From assembly GCA_964588995.1 (NCBI GenBank), contig CAZPQM010000028.1, forward strand, positions 1 through 9,609: a DNA stretch of 9,609 nt, read 5' to 3'. The number at the start of each line of letters is the position of its first letter. The stretch's first letter is position 1. Of the stretch, positions 8,203 through 9,609 are shown piece by piece. The notes beneath the pieces were generated by a model. It made no database searches, was not told the DNA's origin, and saw only the letters and a list, made by a program, of their open reading frames with translations. The stretch comes from CAZPQM01 sp964588995 (GTDB lineage: Bacteria > Pseudomonadota > Alphaproteobacteria > Rickettsiales > UBA8987). The position numbers and the translations under genes are program-made.

Positions 8203-8451
8203 TTATCCTCCGTGTAAGATGGTTTTGATGCCTTGCCACAGCGCCACCAGCGCACCTGTAAGCGCGGCGGTAATGCAGGAGCGTTTGATCCATTTGACGA
8301 CTTCATCTGCCCCGGTGCGGGATTTCCGCAGATAGATCATGTCAGCCTGCATGGCCTTGGGATCGTTGGTTTCCACACCGTATTTAGTCAGAGCATCTTC
8401 GATGCCCTCTCGCACAGCCGTGCGAATGGCTTTTTTCAGTTCTTCATCCAT
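8203..8451 (-). CDS. Small phage protein with one C-terminal membrane helix, unknown function
   Basis: This 82-residue protein has a charged helical N-terminal half (MDEELKKAIRTAVREGIEDAL). The middle is basic, and a single hydrophobic segment lies at about residues 58-78 (CITAALTGALVALWQGIKTIL). There is no signal peptide; the pattern suggests a cytoplasmic N-terminal region anchored by a C-terminal helix. I do not recognise a named family with certainty; short proteins of this layout are common beside phage lysis genes. The start has an AGGT-type site about seven bases upstream, in the 8-base gap after the esterase stop. The stop lies within the holin ribosome-binding region, so the gene belongs to the lysis operon. 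It may be a second holin, an antiholin or a lysis accessory protein. Confidence 0.6.
   Translation of the reverse strand: MDEELKKAIRTAVREGIEDALTKYGVETNDPKAMQADMIYLRKSRTGADEVVKWIKRSCITAALTGALVALWQGIKTILHGG
8206..8211 (-). promoter_or_regulatory. Strong Shine-Dalgarno of the holin gene
   Basis: GGAGGA on the minus strand is followed directly by the TAA stop of the upstream 82-codon gene (8203-8205) and then, two bases later, by ATG 8200. The last two Gly codons of the upstream gene are the ribosome-binding site, so the two genes are tightly coupled, and this fixes the holin start. Confidence 0.75.
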
Positions 8452-8459
8452 GGTGTTAC

Positions 8460-9188
8460 CTATGGGTTTGCAGCGTGAATCAGATCAGCCAGCTCGATGC
8501 CCATCTGCTGCAAGCTGGGCATGTTGAAATGGATGCCGTTTGGTGTGGTTTCGTTCCAAGCCAGCGTGCCGGTAGTGATTGGCTGGTAAAGCTGGGTAAG
8601 TGCTTCAGCAGTTGCTACCTGCGTCTGCGCGGTGCGGATGGTTGCTTGCTGCGTCATATTGCCATCGCTACGGCCACTGGTATCGTCTGGCTGTTCGGTG
8701 CTACATGCCACCAGCATGATCGGCAGGCTGGCGCTGGTTAGCTCGCGCAAAACCTCATTCAGCCGCGCCTGAATCGCCGCATAGGCCGCTGCTTTGGTTG
8801 CGCTGCTGGCGTCATTTTCGCCAAGGCCAATGATGCAGGCGCGGTAAGCCGGAGTGAATCCCCAATCTTCCAATGCGCTAATGGCAGGTGTTAGATAGGA
8901 TTTCAGGCGATTTAGCCCATCCTGCACCGCTGGTGTAGCATCGGGATTCCAGTTACTGTACAGATCATTGCCGCCGATGGTTGCCTTCACCAGAAACTGC
9001 TTATTGCTGCGAATTGCTGCCAGCCGGTGCATCAGTGATAAATCGAGACCACCGCTGCTGGAGGCATGGTCAATGTGGCTGTTTGCCCGCTCATACATCC
9101 ACCATGTCAGCGGCTTGTTGGTATCGCCATCGTCATGGGTATAGAGATAACCACGTGGTGCGGCATTCTGGTGAGGTGCATTGAACAT
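8460..9188 (-). pseudogene. SGNH / sialate O-acetylesterase-like carbohydrate esterase, 5' end lost
   Basis: This is the downstream part of an esterase of the sialate O-acetylesterase (SASA, CE6-like) group of SGNH hydrolases. These remove acetyl groups from sugars and often decorate phage tail or cargo modules. Numbering from ATG 9188, TIGGNDLYSNWNP (70-82) matches the family block GGTxLxxxWxP. GLGENDASS (121-129) matches the GExDA block with its oxyanion Asn. NGIHFN (217-222) carries the catalytic-His block. The first block with the nucleophile Ser (GQSN type) is absent, because the residues before about position 7 read through the nuclease remnant on the other strand. ATG 9188 has no good ribosome-binding site and lies in that foreign sequence. 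The product, if made, should be inactive. The gene ends 8 bases before the small membrane protein. Confidence 0.7.
9160..9175. other. Junction that truncates both the esterase and the nuclease gene
   Basis: Esterase-like protein on the minus strand is recognisable down to about 9165. Nuclease-like protein on the plus strand begins at about 9171 (Val-Arg-Cys). Both genes have lost their 5' parts at the same point, so two unrelated sequences are joined here. No target-site duplication or inverted repeat is visible. A recombination or deletion endpoint and a chimeric assembly are both possible. Confidence 0.65.
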
Positions 9189-9404
9189 ACCAAGGATCGC
9201 TATGACCGCGTGATTGCCACGTGCTACAGCGATGAATTAAACGTCAACGCATGGATGGTAGGTGAAGGCCATGCGCTAGCCTATCGGCGCTATTCAACGC
9301 GTTACCTCCCCGAAGAAGAAGCCGCGCAGAAAGAAGCCAAAGGCATCCATGCCGGAGAGTATGTGAAGCCGTGGGACTGGCGGCTGGAGAACCCTAGAAT
9401 ATGA
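9171..9404 (+). pseudogene. C-terminal half of a staphylococcal nuclease (thermonuclease) homologue
   Basis: About 77 codons from 9171 to the TGA at 9402-9404 encode the second half of an SNase-like secreted nuclease. DRYDRVIATC corresponds to the Tyr-Gly-Arg segment that holds the second catalytic Arg (Arg87 of S. aureus nuclease). LNAWMVxEGxALAYRRYS-type residues and a closing AGEYVKPWDWR are typical of proteobacterial members. The N-terminal half, with the signal peptide, the calcium-binding Asp residues, the first catalytic Arg and the catalytic Glu, is absent. The plus-strand frame stays open back to an ATG at 9066, but that part is the antisense of the esterase and not nuclease. The remnant should be inactive. 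Confidence 0.85.
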
Positions 9405-9609
9405 AATCACTATCGCTTAGCGCGGTGTGCTAGTGCGCTCTTGTTGCGCTTGCTGCATGCTAAGGATCTAAAAACGAACGCTGTAGTCAGCTTCCCACAG
9501 AGCCGTCCCCAAAGGCAACCAGAACGCCTGTAAGCACGGGGAATATTCACAGCCGGTGTGGGAATCCGATCTCGTCACGCTTCGGGTGTATCGGGTGATA
9601 TTGGGGTTG
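9405..9609. other. Right-end region without a recognised gene
   Basis: No convincing coding region is seen in these 205 bases. A minus-strand frame is open from the right edge to a stop at 9468-9470 (about 46 codons), but I do not recognise the product, and an open run of this length can occur by chance. The main structure is the nested inverted repeat at 9492-9564. Confidence 0.5.
9492..9564. repeat. Nested inverted repeat, possible structured RNA or regulatory leader
   Basis: Three nested stems share one axis. The outer stem is TTCCCACA (9492-9499) with TGTGGGAA (9557-9564), 8 perfect pairs. The middle stem is TCCCC (9506-9510) with GGGGA (9538-9542). The inner stem is AGGC (9513-9516) with GCCT (9526-9529), closing a 9-base loop. 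There is no T-run after it, so it is not a simple terminator. It could be a leader of a gene beyond the right edge, a small RNA or an att-type site. Confidence 0.35.

Larger units (their letters stand above)
7333..9168 (-). mobile_element. Phage-derived block: esterase, small membrane protein, holin, lysozyme
   Basis: Four genes lie on one strand, with gaps of 8 bases or fewer or overlaps, and include a holin-lysozyme pair, which is typical of a prophage lysis region. One edge is at the stop of brxL and the other at the break in the nuclease gene. No integrase, portal, tail or spanin gene, and no att repeat, is seen within the window, so a whole prophage cannot be shown. Confidence 0.6.

Noticed and set aside
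9066..9170. A plus-strand nuclease gene beginning at ATG 9066.
   Set aside because: The first 35 codons are antisense to the esterase and show no nuclease-like residues; only the part from about 9171 is nuclease.
9419..9439. AGCGC / GCGCT hairpin after the nuclease remnant as a terminator.
   Set aside because: There are only five pairs with an 11-base loop and no T-run, so it is too weak to call.
9468..9609. A minus-strand open frame running in from the right edge.
   Set aside because: It has about 46 codons, no recognised motif and no visible start; an open stretch of this length can arise by chance. It is kept only as a note.
9481..9609. Cobalamin riboswitch.
   Set aside because: Some short consensus pieces occur, but the ordered GGTG-AATCC-GCCCCCGC-ACTGT-GGGAAGG series cannot be traced, and the downstream gene is outside the window.
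1..9609. CRISPR arrays, tRNA or rRNA genes, insertion sequences.
   Set aside because: No regularly spaced repeats, clover-leaf sequence with a T-loop, rRNA core sequence or transposase was seen on either strand.

Overview
The window is a piece of a Gram-negative, probably proteobacterial, chromosome or mobile element of intermediate base composition. The evidence is the BREX proteins of the enterobacterial/proteobacterial kind, Shine-Dalgarno spaced operons, and a phage lysis cassette of a style common in phages of Gram-negatives. The nuclease remnant and the three-segment holin look most like alphaproteobacterial proteins, but this is an impression from memory and not a database result.

Layout. 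(1) Positions 1-7340, plus strand: the distal half of a type I BREX anti-phage operon, in the usual order pglX (5' end missing at the left edge), pglZ and brxL. Neighbouring genes overlap or lie 14 bases apart. The expected upstream partners brxA, brxB and brxC would lie to the left of the window. (2) Positions 7333-about 9165, minus strand: a phage-derived block, read right to left. It holds the 3' part of a sialate O-acetylesterase-like SGNH esterase, a small one-helix membrane protein, a three-helix holin and a T4-type (GH24) lysozyme. (3) About 9171-9404, plus strand: the C-terminal half of a staphylococcal-nuclease-like gene. (4) 9405-9609: no recognisable gene, but a nested inverted repeat.

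How the parts work together. PglX is the DNA methyltransferase that marks the host genome. PglZ is an alkaline-phosphatase-fold partner, and BrxL is the AAA+ ATPase that acts with them against non-methylated phage DNA. The holin and lysozyme are an inner-membrane/peptidoglycan lysis pair. The BREX operon and the lysis block run tail to tail and their stop ends overlap by 8 bases, with no room for a terminator. This suggests that the BREX locus is cargo of, or sits against, a prophage or phage-derived element.

The most notable point is brxL. Its N-terminal domain and AAA+ core are normal, but the C-terminal third is not the Lon-protease-like domain of canonical BrxL. It closely resembles the C-terminal (MIT_C, phospholipase-D-like, membrane-binding) domain of eukaryotic MITD1. 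Second, the esterase and the nuclease are both cut at the same place near 9165-9171, which marks a recombination, deletion or assembly junction. Third, pglX has an in-frame stop at 12-14 inside a region that should still be coding.
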